This document shows, one piece after another, positions 53,789-63,416 of a stretch of 64,000 nucleotides of DNA. Numbering within the stretch: the stretch's first letter is position 1; every line of letters starts with the position of its first letter. A program made the position numbers and the translations under genes. Under the pieces are notes generated by a model. It ran no database searches. It saw nothing but the letters and a program-made list of their open reading frames with translations, and had not been told where the DNA came from. Source of the DNA: Longimonas halophila (lineage in GTDB: Bacteria; Bacteroidota; Rhodothermia; Rhodothermales; Salinibacteraceae); NCBI RefSeq assembly GCF_002554705.1, contig NZ_PDEP01000004.1, positions 205,316-269,315 on the forward strand, given 5' to 3'.

Positions 53789-54733
53789 CTAATACGATGC
53801 CGTTTCGTCGTCGTAGGTCTCATGAGGCGGCACGGCACGTAGCAGCATCACATTGGAAGCGCTTTTGCGCATCAGGTTGAGGCTTTGCTTGTTGGGCTCC
53901 AGCTGTTGTAAGAAACCATCGCCCGGGGCTGGAGGGCGCACCACCACCAGGTCGTAGCTGCTGGGCTTGGCGTCGTCAACAAGATCGCTCATCGACTTGT
54001 AGTCCTGAAACGCGGCCTTGCACTCCAGCCCATACGAGCTAATGATACGTGTGATGCTGTTGAGGCGGTTGCGCTTGTCGGGAAACAGGTCTTCGTCAAC
54101 CATACGCTTCACGCGTTGTCCGACGGCGGCATCGAGATAGCCCTCGAAGCGATGGGGCAGGTCGCTCCACATGATGTTAACGGTGATCGTGGCCGCACTG
54201 CCCTGAAACAGCCGCCCCAGGTAGTGGGCAATGTGTACGTCGTCAGTGTCTTCGGGCGGGAGCGTGATGAGTATATCGCGGCACTTGGCATCGCTGGTTT
54301 TGGTGACCATGAGGTTGCCTTTGCCCTGCATCACGATCTCGTCGACGATCATGCCGAGCATGTGGCGCGAAAAGCCGCCTTTCCCGGCCCCACCCAGGCA
54401 CACGAGTTCGTAGTCCTTGGCGACATTCAGCAGGTGAGTCGCCATGTTGCCCTCCTCGCGCTTCCACACAACCTCGTGCGTGTCGATGTGGACATCATCG
54501 ACCAAATCCTGAAGTTCGGTCTCAATCGTCTGAGACGACCGATTGGAGCCCACATTATCCTCCTTGTCGCGCGTGCCACGCACCATGGACTTTTGCGCGG
54601 CGTTGAGGTCTTTGGTACGCTGATTAAAAATGAGGATGGTAAGCTCGTGCGCGGTATCACGAAACAGCTGGAGGGCAAAACGAGCCGACTTCTGGGCCCA
54701 CTTGCTCCCATCCGAGCAGATCAGAATACGCAT
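53789..54733 (-). CDS. Universal stress protein family protein, two tandem domains
   Basis: A 314-residue protein. Domain 1 begins MRILICSDGSKWAQKSARFA and ends with LVCLGGAGKGGFSRHMLG and GNLMVTKTSDAK, the Usp ATP-type end motif. Domain 2 (about 160-300) is more divergent (DILITLPPEDTDDVHIAHYL, YDLVVVRPPAPGDG, SASNVMLLRAVP). Tandem Usp proteins usually work as stress-related nucleotide sensors. The DASS symporter gene lies 96 bases upstream on the same strand, and Usp domains are often linked to transporters. Confidence 0.85.
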   Translation of the reverse strand: MRILICSDGSKWAQKSARFALQLFRDTAHELTILIFNQRTKDLNAAQKSMVRGTRDKEDNVGSNRSSQTIETELQDLVDDVHIDTHEVVWKREEGNMATHLLNVAKDYELVCLGGAGKGGFSRHMLGMIVDEIVMQGKGNLMVTKTSDAKCRDILITLPPEDTDDVHIAHYLGRLFQGSAATITVNIMWSDLPHRFEGYLDAAVGQRVKRMVDEDLFPDKRNRLNSITRIISSYGLECKAAFQDYKSMSDLVDDAKPSSYDLVVVRPPAPGDGFLQQLEPNKQSLNLMRKSASNVMLLRAVPPHETYDDETASY

Positions 54734-54829
54734 TCGGTCCGGTGGGGTCAGTGAGAAAAACGAGTGCGAACAGAGCGCTATTCGCACACCGGTAAGAGTG
54801 ATGGTATTGGGCAGATGAATGCAGCCGTG

Positions 54830-56296
54830 CTAAAGCAACAGAGGCCAGTACAGAAGAAGCATAACAAGGAACACGCCAAATGCGGCACACATGGCCCAGA
54901 TGCCTGCGCGCAGGAAGTCGGAGGCCGAAAGGTAGCCCGAGGCATAGATGATCGCATTGCCTGGCGTAGACACGATAAGCATGAACCCGAAGGAGGCGGC
55001 CAGGGCGGTGGCCAGGCCAATAACAATGGCGGGAACGGCAGCCTGGGTGCCGATCTCAAGAACAATAGGGCCCATCACACTGGCTGTGGCTCCGGCGCTC
55101 ATGGCGGAGGTAAGCCCTGTGACCAGCACCGACACCACAAGCACGAGGGGGTTGCCCTCGCCCAGGCCTACGCTTTGGATGAGCGCAAGAAACGTGTCGG
55201 CAATCCAGGTGGCCGCGCCGGTTTCGGCGGCATATCCCCCCAGCGAGATGGCCCCTATGTAAATCATAAGCACGCCCCAGTCCACATCGCGCTGGTAGTT
55301 GCGCCATTCCACGACGCCTAACGCCAGGAGCATTGCTGCCGCTCCGACCGCAATAACCCCAATGCCGTACAAGTCGCCCACGGCCAGCCACAGTACAATG
55401 GTAATAGCAAACACGGCCAATACGATCATCTGATCCAGTCCAAATGGGCGTTCTTTTACCTCCATGCGCAACGACTCGACAGCGGTGCGCAAGTCGGTAA
55501 TCTCGGGAGGAAAAATCATAGGGAGCAGCACAGTGAGCACCCCCACCATGCTTAGCGTATACGGCAGCATGTAGAGCGTCCACCGTGCAAACCCAATATC
55601 GACATCAGCCAGCTGCTGCATGTAATCCATCATGATCACGTTACGTGCGCCCCCGGCTGGGGTGTATGGGCTGCCCACGATAGCCCCAAACCCAACGGCA
55701 AAAATGAGCAGCTTGGTCAGGTTGGTGATGGGGCGGTCATGGGCATCGCGCACGATGCTGATCATGCCGAGTACCGGCGCAAGCATGAGCGCTGCCGCCG
55801 CATCCGACATAAACCCAGCCAGGAGCGCACTCACCGCAATAATGCCAAACACAACGGCATACACACTGGTGCCTACGCTGGTAAGGATGTAGAGCGCAAT
55901 GATCTTGTCGAGTCCACGGCTGGAGAGCGCTGCCACCAGCATCAGCGTTCCCATGAGAAACAGGAGAGCGTTGCTCATCATCCAGCCGGTGACCATTTCG
56001 GTAGGCAGGCCGCCTATCACCACCTGGTATACAGGAATGAGCAGCCCGATGGCAGGAAGCGGCACCGCCTCGGTGGCAAACATAATACAGACCGATGCCA
56101 GTAGCGCCACAGCGCGCTGTCCGTCCGAGCCCAATGCTTCAGGGGTCGGCATGAGCATAAGCCCGGCCCACACGCCAAGCGACACGACGAGCCCAATGAG
56201 CTTGCGTGCCACCTCTGGATCATTGACCAGAACAGACCAGAGGCGAGCGCCGCGCGTGCGGGCCTGCGTCGCAACCTGCTCCAGAAAGGATAGCAT
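54830..56296 (-). CDS. DASS/SLC13 family Na+-coupled anion symporter
   Basis: A 488-residue transporter with 11-12 membrane helices. FMSDAAAALMLAPVLGMISI contains a conserved Ser-Asp helix hairpin. GAIVGSPYTPAGGARNVIM and LVTGLTSAMSAGATASVMGP are the two SNT-like motif regions at the Na+ and substrate sites; FGFMLIVSTPGNAIIYASGY follows. Substrates in the family are dicarboxylates, citrate or sulfate. Specificity cannot be read here. Na+ coupling fits a salt-adapted host. Confidence 0.9.
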   Translation of the reverse strand: MLSFLEQVATQARTRGARLWSVLVNDPEVARKLIGLVVSLGVWAGLMLMPTPEALGSDGQRAVALLASVCIMFATEAVPLPAIGLLIPVYQVVIGGLPTEMVTGWMMSNALLFLMGTLMLVAALSSRGLDKIIALYILTSVGTSVYAVVFGIIAVSALLAGFMSDAAAALMLAPVLGMISIVRDAHDRPITNLTKLLIFAVGFGAIVGSPYTPAGGARNVIMMDYMQQLADVDIGFARWTLYMLPYTLSMVGVLTVLLPMIFPPEITDLRTAVESLRMEVKERPFGLDQMIVLAVFAITIVLWLAVGDLYGIGVIAVGAAAMLLALGVVEWRNYQRDVDWGVLMIYIGAISLGGYAAETGAATWIADTFLALIQSVGLGEGNPLVLVVSVLVTGLTSAMSAGATASVMGPIVLEIGTQAAVPAIVIGLATALAASFGFMLIVSTPGNAIIYASGYLSASDFLRAGIWAMCAAFGVFLVMLLLYWPLLL

Positions 56297-56591
56297 GAAC
56301 GATGCGATGTAGAGAAAGAAGGATAGATGTAGGCCCTGGCACGAAGAGATACACGCTAAGCAGGAAACTCGCGTTTAGCATGTGCAGAGACCGTCGGGAT
56401 AGGGGCAACGACGGACACCAGTGCATTATGGTTGCACAATATGACGGTGCAGCATACGAGCACAGACCCAGTCCATCCACGCCCAAATAAGGGGCAGGTG
56501 TTCCGAAGCCGTCGCATGAGCATGGTGGATCTTCACGTACACAGCTTGTAAATTGTAATCTATTATATGTTGCTTCACCCACTTTGCACCA
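56297..56591. other. 295-bp divergent intergenic region
   Basis: It separates the DASS symporter from the M28 peptidase. It is AT-richer near 56545-56575 (AATTGTAATCTATTATATG), which is a plausible promoter area for the peptidase gene. No gene is seen. Confidence 0.45.
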
Positions 56592-57974
56592 ATGCATATG
56601 CGATTTGTAGTCTCGTTTTTCCTTTTGGTTGGTTTGATGAGCGTATCTGTTGCCGAGGCGCAGACCGATCAGAGCATTCCTGATAGCGCGCCGCCCACAC
56701 CGCAGCTCGAACCGCTCGTGAACCAGGTGCAGGCCGAGCGTCTGCGCAACGACGTGCAGGCGATGGTCGATTTTGGCACGCGCCACACGCTTTCCGACAC
56801 CACCTCCGATACCCGCGGTATTGGGGCGGCTCGCCGGTGGGTGCATGATACCTTCGAATCTATCTCAGAAGACTGCGGCGGCTGCCTTGAAGTCTTCTAC
56901 CAGAAAAAGACCATCGAAGCGGGCGTGACCGAGCGCATCCCCGAGGCCACTGAAGTCTACAACGTGATGGCGATTCAGCGCGGCACTACGTATCCCAACC
57001 GCTATGTTCTCATGGGCGGGCACCTTGACTCACGCGTGAGCGACATCATGGATGCGGAGAGCGACGCACCTGGAGCGAACGACGCAGCTTCGGGCGTGGC
57101 CGGGTCGATTGAGGCTGCGCGCGTACTTTCGCAGCATGAGTTTGCCAGCAGCATTGTGTATGTGGGCTTTACGGGTGAGGAGCAGGGCCTCTTCGGCGCG
57201 CAGATCGCTGCCGAAAACGCCCGCGAAAACGGCTGGGAGCTCTTTGGCGTGCTCAATAACGACATGATTGGCAATGTGGAGGGCATCAGCGGGGCTACTG
57301 ACAACACCACCTTCCGCATCTTCTCGCAGGTGCGCCCCGACAGTCTGCATGAGGATACGTGGAGCACGCGCTACTTTGGCGGGGAAAACGACGGTCCCTC
57401 GCGTCAACTGGCGCGCTACGTGGCCCGCATGGCTGATCTGCATGTGGACAACCTGGACCCGGAGCTCATCTACCGGCTCGATCGGTTCGGGCGGGGCGGC
57501 GACCACCGTGCGTTCAACGATGAGGGCTTCCCCTCGGTGCGCGTGATGGAGTACCTCGAAAACTACAACCGTCAGCACCAGGACCTGCGCACGGAGGATG
57601 GCATCGAATACGGCGACACCATCGACGGCATCGACTTCACGTATGCTGCCAAAATTACGGGGGTGAACGTGGCCTCACTCGCCAGCCTGGCCAGCGCACC
57701 GCCCGCGCCGTCCGAAGTCGCCATTGGCGGGGCCGTACAGCCCTCCACTACGCTGTCGTGGACGCCTCACGAAGACGCTGAAAACGTGGAGGGCTACGTG
57801 GTCTACTGGCGTCCCACCAGCGCGGCACGGTGGACAAACCGCCGCTATGTGGGCGATGTGACCGAGCATACGCTCGAAAACATCATGATTGATAACCACT
57901 TCTTTGGCGTGGCTGCGATTGGACCCGATGGACACGAAAGTCCTGTCGTCTTCCCGCAGCGCATGATGCGATAG
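56592..57974 (+). CDS. Secreted M28 family metallopeptidase
   Basis: A 460-residue exported aminopeptidase-type enzyme. The signal peptide is about residues 1-24 (SFFLLVGLMSVSVAEAQ). The di-zinc site is visible: His in LMGGHLDSRVSD, bridging Asp in PGANDAASGVAGS, catalytic Glu pair in GFTGEEQGLFGAQ, Asp in LNNDMIGN and His in GGDHRAFND. A C-terminal FnIII-like domain (from about 370: STTLSWTPHEDAENVEGYVV) follows. It likely feeds peptides or amino acids to the cell. ATG at 56598 is an alternative start. Confidence 0.92.
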   Translation: MHMRFVVSFFLLVGLMSVSVAEAQTDQSIPDSAPPTPQLEPLVNQVQAERLRNDVQAMVDFGTRHTLSDTTSDTRGIGAARRWVHDTFESISEDCGGCLEVFYQKKTIEAGVTERIPEATEVYNVMAIQRGTTYPNRYVLMGGHLDSRVSDIMDAESDAPGANDAASGVAGSIEAARVLSQHEFASSIVYVGFTGEEQGLFGAQIAAENARENGWELFGVLNNDMIGNVEGISGATDNTTFRIFSQVRPDSLHEDTWSTRYFGGENDGPSRQLARYVARMADLHVDNLDPELIYRLDRFGRGGDHRAFNDEGFPSVRVMEYLENYNRQHQDLRTEDGIEYGDTIDGIDFTYAAKITGVNVASLASLASAPPAPSEVAIGGAVQPSTTLSWTPHEDAENVEGYVVYWRPTSAARWTNRRYVGDVTEHTLENIMIDNHFFGVAAIGPDGHESPVVFPQRMMR

Positions 57975-58043
57975 CGCGAACTGATGAAGCGCGACAGATG
58001 CGCATACTGTGCCCGACCCTCTGAATCCCACCCCAAACTGCTT

Positions 58044-59771
58044 ATGGACCGCCGTCAATTTCTGGAATCGTGCTCCGCGGTAGGGCTCACTGGCCTGCTG
58101 CCCGGTGTGCTCTACACGCAAGTAGCCGAGCGTCGCGACACGGCTGCCGCGGATGGAGCCGTAGACATTACCACCAGTGACATTGAGGCCGCTGAGCAAC
58201 TCATCGGCCTCTCGTTCGACGACGAGGAGCGCGAGATGCTCGTGGATGCGCTGAACGACCAGTTGGAGCAGTACCAGGCCATGCGCGAGCATACGCTGCC
58301 CAACGGCGCCCACCCGGCTGAGGTGTTCACCCCACAGCTTAGCGGGGCCGAGGTGCCCAGCGGAGGTGCGGAGCCTGCGTGGCAGTGGCCCGGCGCCTCG
58401 GTGCCCAGTGGCGACGAAGACCTGGCGTTCGCCTCGGTCGCTCAGCTGTCAACGTGGCTGCGTAACCGCGACGTGACCTCGCAGCAGCTTACCGAGCTAT
58501 TTCTGCGCCGCCTGCGCCGCCTGGATGACACGCTGAACTGCGTCATTACCTATACCGAAGAACGGGCTATGGAGGCCGCCGCGCAGGCCGACGCTGAACT
58601 GGACGCTGGCGACTGGCGCGGCCCGCTGCATGGCGTGCCGTACGGCGCAAAAGATCTCTTTGCGGTCGAAGGCTACCCGACCACCTGGGGCGCCACGCCG
58701 TATCAGGAGCAGACCATCGACGACACGGCAGCAGTGGTTGAGCGGCTGGATGAGGCCGGGGCGGTGCTCATCGCCAAGCTCTCGCTCGGCGCGCTGGCCT
58801 GGGGCGATGTGTGGTTCGACGCCACGACGCGCTCGCCCTGGAATCCAAACGAAGGCGCCAGCGGGTCCTCAGCCGGATCGGGGGCTGCCGTAGCCGCAGG
58901 GGCCGTGCCCTTTGCCCTTGGCACCGAGACGCTGGGCTCCATCGTGTCGCCCGCCACCCGCAACGGCGTAACCGGGCACCGGCCGTCGTTTGGCACCGTC
59001 AGTCGGCACGGAGCCATGGTGCTGTCGTGGTCAATGGACAAAGCCGGTCCCATGGCCCGCTCGGCCTACGACTGCGCGCTGGTGTACGACGCGCTGCGGG
59101 GCCCCGACCCACGCGATCCGGGGATGGTCGACGCGCCGTTTCCGTTCGATGCCACACAGCCACTTGCTGACGTGCGTGTTGGCATCTACGAAAGCGCCTT
59201 TGAGGGCGACTATCAGAACGCCGAGGCCGACCAGGTTGTGCTTGACGCGCTGCGTGAGCAGGGAGCCGAGCTGCAGCCTATATCGCTACCCACCGACTAC
59301 CCGCTGGGGGCGCTTCTAAACACGCTGAGCGTCGAATCGGCCAGTAACTTCGACGAACTCACGCGCAGTGGCGACGACGAAACCATGGTGCGTCAGACCA
59401 CCGACGCCTGGCCGCACGTCTTTCGTTCGGCGCGCTTTGTGCCTGCCGTTGAGCACATTCAGGCCTCCCGCCTCCGCCGCCAGCTTATGGTAGACACGCA
59501 CGAGGCGCTCGCCGAGGTCGATGTCTTCATCAGCCCGTCGTTTCGGGGCGGCACGCTGCAAATTACCAACCTGACCGGGCACCCCTGCGTGTGCCTGCCG
59601 AACGCCTTCCACCCGGTTGAAGACGACGACGGCAACGCGCATCCCGAGCACCGCAGCCCTGCCAGCATCACCGTGCTGGGGCGCCTCTATCACGACGCCG
59701 ACACGCTGCGCGTGGCCCACGCCATTCAGGACGCCACCGACTGGCACACCCAGCGTCCGCCCGTGCGGTAA
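58044..59771 (+). CDS. Amidase-signature-family protein with a Tat-like signal
   Basis: A 575-residue amidase. The N terminus, DRRQFLESCSAVGLTGLLPG, resembles a twin-arginine export signal. The amidase signature has catalytic Lys in YGAKDLFAVEGYPTTWG, cis-Ser in SGSSAGSGAAVAAGAV and nucleophile Ser in TLGSIVSPATRNGVTGHRPS, so it should be active. A ~100-residue insert precedes the amidase core. It is encoded 69 bases after the M28 peptidase on the same strand, so both may serve extracytoplasmic peptide or amide breakdown. The start is placed at the Tat-like signal; an ATG 60 bases upstream is in frame. Confidence 0.9.
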   Translation: MDRRQFLESCSAVGLTGLLPGVLYTQVAERRDTAAADGAVDITTSDIEAAEQLIGLSFDDEEREMLVDALNDQLEQYQAMREHTLPNGAHPAEVFTPQLSGAEVPSGGAEPAWQWPGASVPSGDEDLAFASVAQLSTWLRNRDVTSQQLTELFLRRLRRLDDTLNCVITYTEERAMEAAAQADAELDAGDWRGPLHGVPYGAKDLFAVEGYPTTWGATPYQEQTIDDTAAVVERLDEAGAVLIAKLSLGALAWGDVWFDATTRSPWNPNEGASGSSAGSGAAVAAGAVPFALGTETLGSIVSPATRNGVTGHRPSFGTVSRHGAMVLSWSMDKAGPMARSAYDCALVYDALRGPDPRDPGMVDAPFPFDATQPLADVRVGIYESAFEGDYQNAEADQVVLDALREQGAELQPISLPTDYPLGALLNTLSVESASNFDELTRSGDDETMVRQTTDAWPHVFRSARFVPAVEHIQASRLRRQLMVDTHEALAEVDVFISPSFRGGTLQITNLTGHPCVCLPNAFHPVEDDDGNAHPEHRSPASITVLGRLYHDADTLRVAHAIQDATDWHTQRPPVR

Positions 59772-59808
59772 CGGCAAGGTGGCTGCACAGCAGGCTGCAC
59801 GGGTTCTT

Positions 59809-59843
59809 AGGGGGATGCGAGGCAACGCGCGCCGCTCCAGCGC
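59809..59843. repeat. AGGGGGATGCGA...CGCTCCAGCGC repeat, second copy
   Basis: AGGGGGATGCGA (59809-59820) and CGCTCCAGCGC (59833-59843) match the pair at 38003-38033, differing by four bases in spacing. It sits in the 113-bp gap between the amidase and the BtuF-like gene. Confidence 0.6.
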
Positions 59844-59884
59844 ATATCACAGCCCCTAATGGGTTCTGATTGATTGCGTGTATC

Positions 59885-60868
59885 ATGCGTGTTGCGTCGT
59901 TGCTTCCTGCCGCCACCGAATGGATTGTCGCATTGGGCGGGGCCGGCGATCTGGTGGGCCGCTCGCACGAGTGCGACCACCCGCCCGAGGTGCAATCGCT
60001 GCCTGTGCTCACTGCAGCCACCTATCCGCAAGCAGACGATGCCCGCGCCATCCACAATGCGGTACAGGAGCGCGTGCAAGCGGGCCTGAGCCTCTACGAT
60101 GTGGACCTGGAGCGCCTGGCCGCGCTGGAGCCCGATCTTGTGTTGACGCAGGCGCAGTGCGAGGTGTGCGCGGCTTCGCTCTCCGAGATTGAGGCCGACC
60201 TGCGCCAGCATGTGCCGGGTGTGGAGCTCTTCTCGATGCAGCCCGCCACCATGAAAGCCGTGCTCGACACCGCGCTCCGTCTGGGCCGCACGATGAATCA
60301 GGCCGAGGCCGTCATGCAGTACATTGCCACGCGTGAGCAGCGCCTGCGCCAACTGCATGAGGCCATTGGACTGGAGCGCCGCACCGAGCCCGAAGCGCTG
60401 CCCAGTGTTGTCTGCATCGAATGGACGGATCCGCTCATGGTGGCGGGGCACTGGACGCCCGACGTGGTGCGCCACGGGGGCGGACACGCGCTGCTCACCG
60501 AGCCGGGCGCGCCGTCGTGCCGCATTGCGTGGGACGAGCTGGCTGCTGCCGATCCCGATGCACTTTTCGTGATGCCGTGCGGCTTCACGCTTGCCGACAC
60601 CGCCCGCAACTGGGAGGCATTCACGTCGCATCCCACCTGGTCTACCTTGCGCGCTGTGCAAGCAGACCGTGTGTTTGTGTTCGATGGCAACGCGTACTTT
60701 AACCGTCCGGGCCCGCGCCTCTATCGGGCCATTGAGCTGGTAGCTCAGGCCCTGCATGCCGACGCGCTGCCCGTGCAAGAGGCTGCGCCATGGGAGCGGC
60801 AGCAGGGACGCCCGGCACCGACTTCTATGCATGCGGATGCAGAGACGCCGGGATCAATGGTAAAATGA
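59885..60868 (+). CDS. BtuF-like cobalamin-binding-type protein without signal peptide
   Basis: A 327-residue protein of the periplasmic-binding (helical backbone) fold used by BtuF and related iron/B12 binding proteins. MRVASLLPAATEWIVALGGA and LVGRSHECDHPPEV are the family start. LEPDLVLTQAQCEVCAAS and VVRHGGGHALLTEPGAPS complete the lobes. No signal peptide is present, so it is probably cytoplasmic, as in a known subgroup annotated as cobalamin-binding. The ATG at 59885 is chosen on the conserved start. No B12 transporter gene or B12 riboswitch is nearby. Confidence 0.83.
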   Translation: MRVASLLPAATEWIVALGGAGDLVGRSHECDHPPEVQSLPVLTAATYPQADDARAIHNAVQERVQAGLSLYDVDLERLAALEPDLVLTQAQCEVCAASLSEIEADLRQHVPGVELFSMQPATMKAVLDTALRLGRTMNQAEAVMQYIATREQRLRQLHEAIGLERRTEPEALPSVVCIEWTDPLMVAGHWTPDVVRHGGGHALLTEPGAPSCRIAWDELAAADPDALFVMPCGFTLADTARNWEAFTSHPTWSTLRAVQADRVFVFDGNAYFNRPGPRLYRAIELVAQALHADALPVQEAAPWERQQGRPAPTSMHADAETPGSMVK

Positions 60869-60962
60869 ATGCTGTTTGAGGCTGCGGTTTCTCGCTCGCA
60901 CCGGGCACGCAATCGCCCGTATCTCTACCTTCTTTAGTCTATTTAGGTCAATCCCCTTGTCT

Positions 60963-62009
60963 ATGAAACGATCGGAGTTCAGTTACGACTATCCGAAAGA
61001 GCTCATCGCCGAATATCCGGCTGAGCCGCGCGATTCGTGCCGCCTCATGGTGGTGAACCGTGACGACCAGACAGTTGAGCACACCGTGTTCAATCAGTTG
61101 CCCAAGTACTTTAACGAGGGCGACGTGATTGTCGTTAACAACACCAAGGTGTACCCGGCGCGGCTGTTTGGGAAGAAGAAAAAGACTGGAGCCAGCATCG
61201 AGGTGTTTTTGCTTCGGGAGCTCAACCCGGAGAGCCGCCTGTGGGACGTGATGGTGGACCCGGCGCGTAAGATTCGTATCGGCAACAAGCTCTACTTCGA
61301 CCGCGAGCTCTCGGCGGAGGTGATCGACAACACCACCTCGCGCGGACGTACGCTGCGGCTGCACTTTACGGGGACGAACGAGGAACTGTACGCCAAAATC
61401 CGCGAACTCGGTCAAACGCCGCTGCCGCCGTACATTGACCGCGAAGTAGAAGAGGAAGATCGCGACCGCTACCAGACCATCTTTGCCGAGCATCGCGGTG
61501 CCGTGGCGGCTCCAACCGCAGGTCTACACTTTACGCCCGAACTGATTCAGGCCCTCAGAGACAAAGGCGTGCACGTAGCCGAGGTCACGCTGCATGTAGG
61601 GCGGGGCACGTTCCGTCCAGTTGGGGTCGAAGACCTCACCAAGCACCGTATGGATTCGGAGCAGTACACCATTCCCGAAGAAACCGCCGAAGCCGTAAAC
61701 CGCGCGCTACGGAGTGAAGACAACACCGTAACTGCCATTGGCACCACCGTAGTGCGCACCATTGAGTCGAGCCTGTCGGCCAACCAGATGCTGAAGGCCG
61801 ACTCCAGCTGGACCGATCTATTCATCTACCCGCCGTACGACTTCCAGATTACCGACCAGCTCGTCACCAACTTCCACCGGCCCGAGAGCACGCTCATCAT
61901 GATGGTGTCGGCGTTTGCGGGTTACGACTTCGTGATGGAGTTCTACCAGGAAGCCTTCGACGAAGAGTACCGGCTGTTCTCCTTTGGGGATGCTATGCTG
62001 ATTCGGTAG
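60963..62009 (+). CDS. queA: S-adenosylmethionine:tRNA ribosyltransferase-isomerase
   Basis: A 348-residue enzyme that moves the ribosyl part of SAM onto preQ1 in tRNA during queuosine synthesis. FSYDYPKELIAEYPAEPRDS is the family start, VVNNTKVYPARLFG the next motif, PTAGLHFTPELIQALRDKGV and EVTLHVGRGTFRPV the active-site region, and NFHRPESTLIMMVSAFAG the end motif. ATG at 60963 fits; the upstream extension is basic leader sequence. No preQ1 riboswitch is visible. Confidence 0.97.
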   Translation: MKRSEFSYDYPKELIAEYPAEPRDSCRLMVVNRDDQTVEHTVFNQLPKYFNEGDVIVVNNTKVYPARLFGKKKKTGASIEVFLLRELNPESRLWDVMVDPARKIRIGNKLYFDRELSAEVIDNTTSRGRTLRLHFTGTNEELYAKIRELGQTPLPPYIDREVEEEDRDRYQTIFAEHRGAVAAPTAGLHFTPELIQALRDKGVHVAEVTLHVGRGTFRPVGVEDLTKHRMDSEQYTIPEETAEAVNRALRSEDNTVTAIGTTVVRTIESSLSANQMLKADSSWTDLFIYPPYDFQITDQLVTNFHRPESTLIMMVSAFAGYDFVMEFYQEAFDEEYRLFSFGDAMLIR

Positions 62010-62129
62010 ACACTTCTGCATCAGAGGCAGTTCCTCGTATCCGCAGGGCTATGCATCTGTAGACGGTGTACATCCAGCAGGCTAACGGCGCCATGTGCTG
62101 TGCTTCACTCTACACGTCGCGAAATTGTC

Positions 62130-62801
62130 ATGCCCGAATGGGTCTTTGAACTTGATGCCTGGGTCAACTGGATGCTGGCGCTCCCGCCGCTCTGGGGGTA
62201 CGTTATCGTGCTTGCCATTGCCTATGGCGAAAACGTGATGCCTCCCATTCCGGGCGACATGGTCGTTGTGCTTGGCGGCTATCTTGCAGGGCGTGGTCAC
62301 CTGCACCTGGGAATAGTTGTACTGCTGGCTACGGTAGGCGGTGCGCTTGGCTTTATGACAGTCTATGCCGTAGGGCGGACTATGGGACCTCGAATATTAG
62401 CGCCGGGTCGCTACGACTGGGTGCCTCATGAACAGGTCGATCGGGTACAGCAGTGGCTGCACCGGTATGGGTATGGCGTGGTGGCGGCTAACCGCTTTCT
62501 ATCGGGGGCCCGCTCGGTGATATCCCTGGCTGTAGGAGCAGCTCAGATGGCTGTGGGGAAGACCTTTGCCTTTGCCACGCTTAGTGCATTAGTGTGGACT
62601 GCACTCATTGCATATGCGGGATTCGCGCTTGGTGAGAATTGGCCGCTGGTTGCGTCTTACCTGGAAGCATACGGACGCACTGTGGGAGGCGTGATTGCGA
62701 TACTTGTTGTGGTGTGGGGCGTGCGCTGGTACTGGAGGCGCCGCAACGCAGTGCATCCGCCAGACGACAAGGGCACATCGTCTACAGGGCCGTCCGCATG
62801 A
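62130..62801 (+). CDS. DedA family membrane protein
   Basis: A 223-residue membrane protein with the DedA (SNARE-associated) fold. It has a conserved acidic and Pro-rich loop (GENVMPPIPGDMVVVLGGYL), FMTVYAVGRTMGPRIL, and RFLSGARSVISLAVGAAQM carrying the family Arg. DedA proteins move phospholipids, chiefly undecaprenyl-phosphate or PE, across the membrane. The ATG at 62130 is preferred to one 30 bases earlier. It lies just upstream of the tRNA cluster. Confidence 0.9.
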   Translation: MPEWVFELDAWVNWMLALPPLWGYVIVLAIAYGENVMPPIPGDMVVVLGGYLAGRGHLHLGIVVLLATVGGALGFMTVYAVGRTMGPRILAPGRYDWVPHEQVDRVQQWLHRYGYGVVAANRFLSGARSVISLAVGAAQMAVGKTFAFATLSALVWTALIAYAGFALGENWPLVASYLEAYGRTVGGVIAILVVVWGVRWYWRRRNAVHPPDDKGTSSTGPSA

Positions 62802-62970
62802 CATATTCATTGACTGCACAAAGCATTGCTACATGTCAGCACTAATGGCGTGTAGACTCTTTCGTCTGCTCAATGCGGAGATGGAGCCCTTTCGATAGAT
62901 GTTTCATCTACAGCACACTATTCTCCTGGAAACAGGGGCCTGCTGCCCCGCATATTGAAGCAGCACACCG

Positions 62971-63046
62971 GCTGACGTAGCTCAACTGGTAGAGCAGCTC
63001 ACTTGTAATGAGCAGGTTGGGGGTTCAAGTCCCTTCGTCAGCTCCA
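62971..63046 (+). tRNA. tRNA-Thr (anticodon TGT)
   Basis: A complete cloverleaf of 76 bases. The acceptor GCTGACG pairs with CGTCAGC, the anticodon loop in CTTGTAATG gives TGT, the T-arm contains GGTTCAAGTCC, and CCA is encoded at 63044-63046. It reads ACA codons. Confidence 0.97.
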
Positions 63047-63333
63047 CCGCATGGTTCTTTGCAAATGTGTTTCCTCGGCCTTCTTTCGCGCTTGTACCGC
63101 GTAGCTGGAAGTCTTCATGAGGAGCACACGCAGGGAGTCTTGAGAAACCGGATGGCTTTCCATAATCTGGTTGCCGCTTCTTTGTGGAGAAGGCGATGCT
63201 ATGCAGGCTCATACCAATCTTCACGGAGAGCAAGGCAACACCCGATCGTGTTGCACCTATAATCGGTTCTGAAACGCAGCGTGCCAGATGTGCGAAAAGA
63301 GGCGCATCGGGTCGTGCAGCAAATAGTTATGTT

Positions 63334-63415
63334 GGGCAGGTAGCGAAGCGGTCAAACGCAACAGACTGTAAATCTGTCGGCTATGCCTTCGTAGGTTCGA
63401 ATCCTACCCTGCCCA
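63334..63415 (+). tRNA. tRNA-Tyr (anticodon GTA)
   Basis: 82 bases with the long variable arm of class II tRNAs. The acceptor GGGCAGG pairs with CCTGCCC, the anticodon loop CTGTAAA carries GTA, and the T-arm has GGTTCGAATCC. CCA is not fully encoded. A 287-bp gap with no gene separates it from the first tRNA-Thr. Confidence 0.97.
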
Positions 63416-63416
63416 C

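Noticed and set aside
59772..59884. B12 riboswitch before the BtuF-like gene
   Set aside because: The gap is only 113 bp, too short for the element, and no B12-box-like sequence is visible.
60869..60962. preQ1 riboswitch before queA
   Set aside because: The 94-bp leader shows no preQ1-type hairpin with an A-rich tail.
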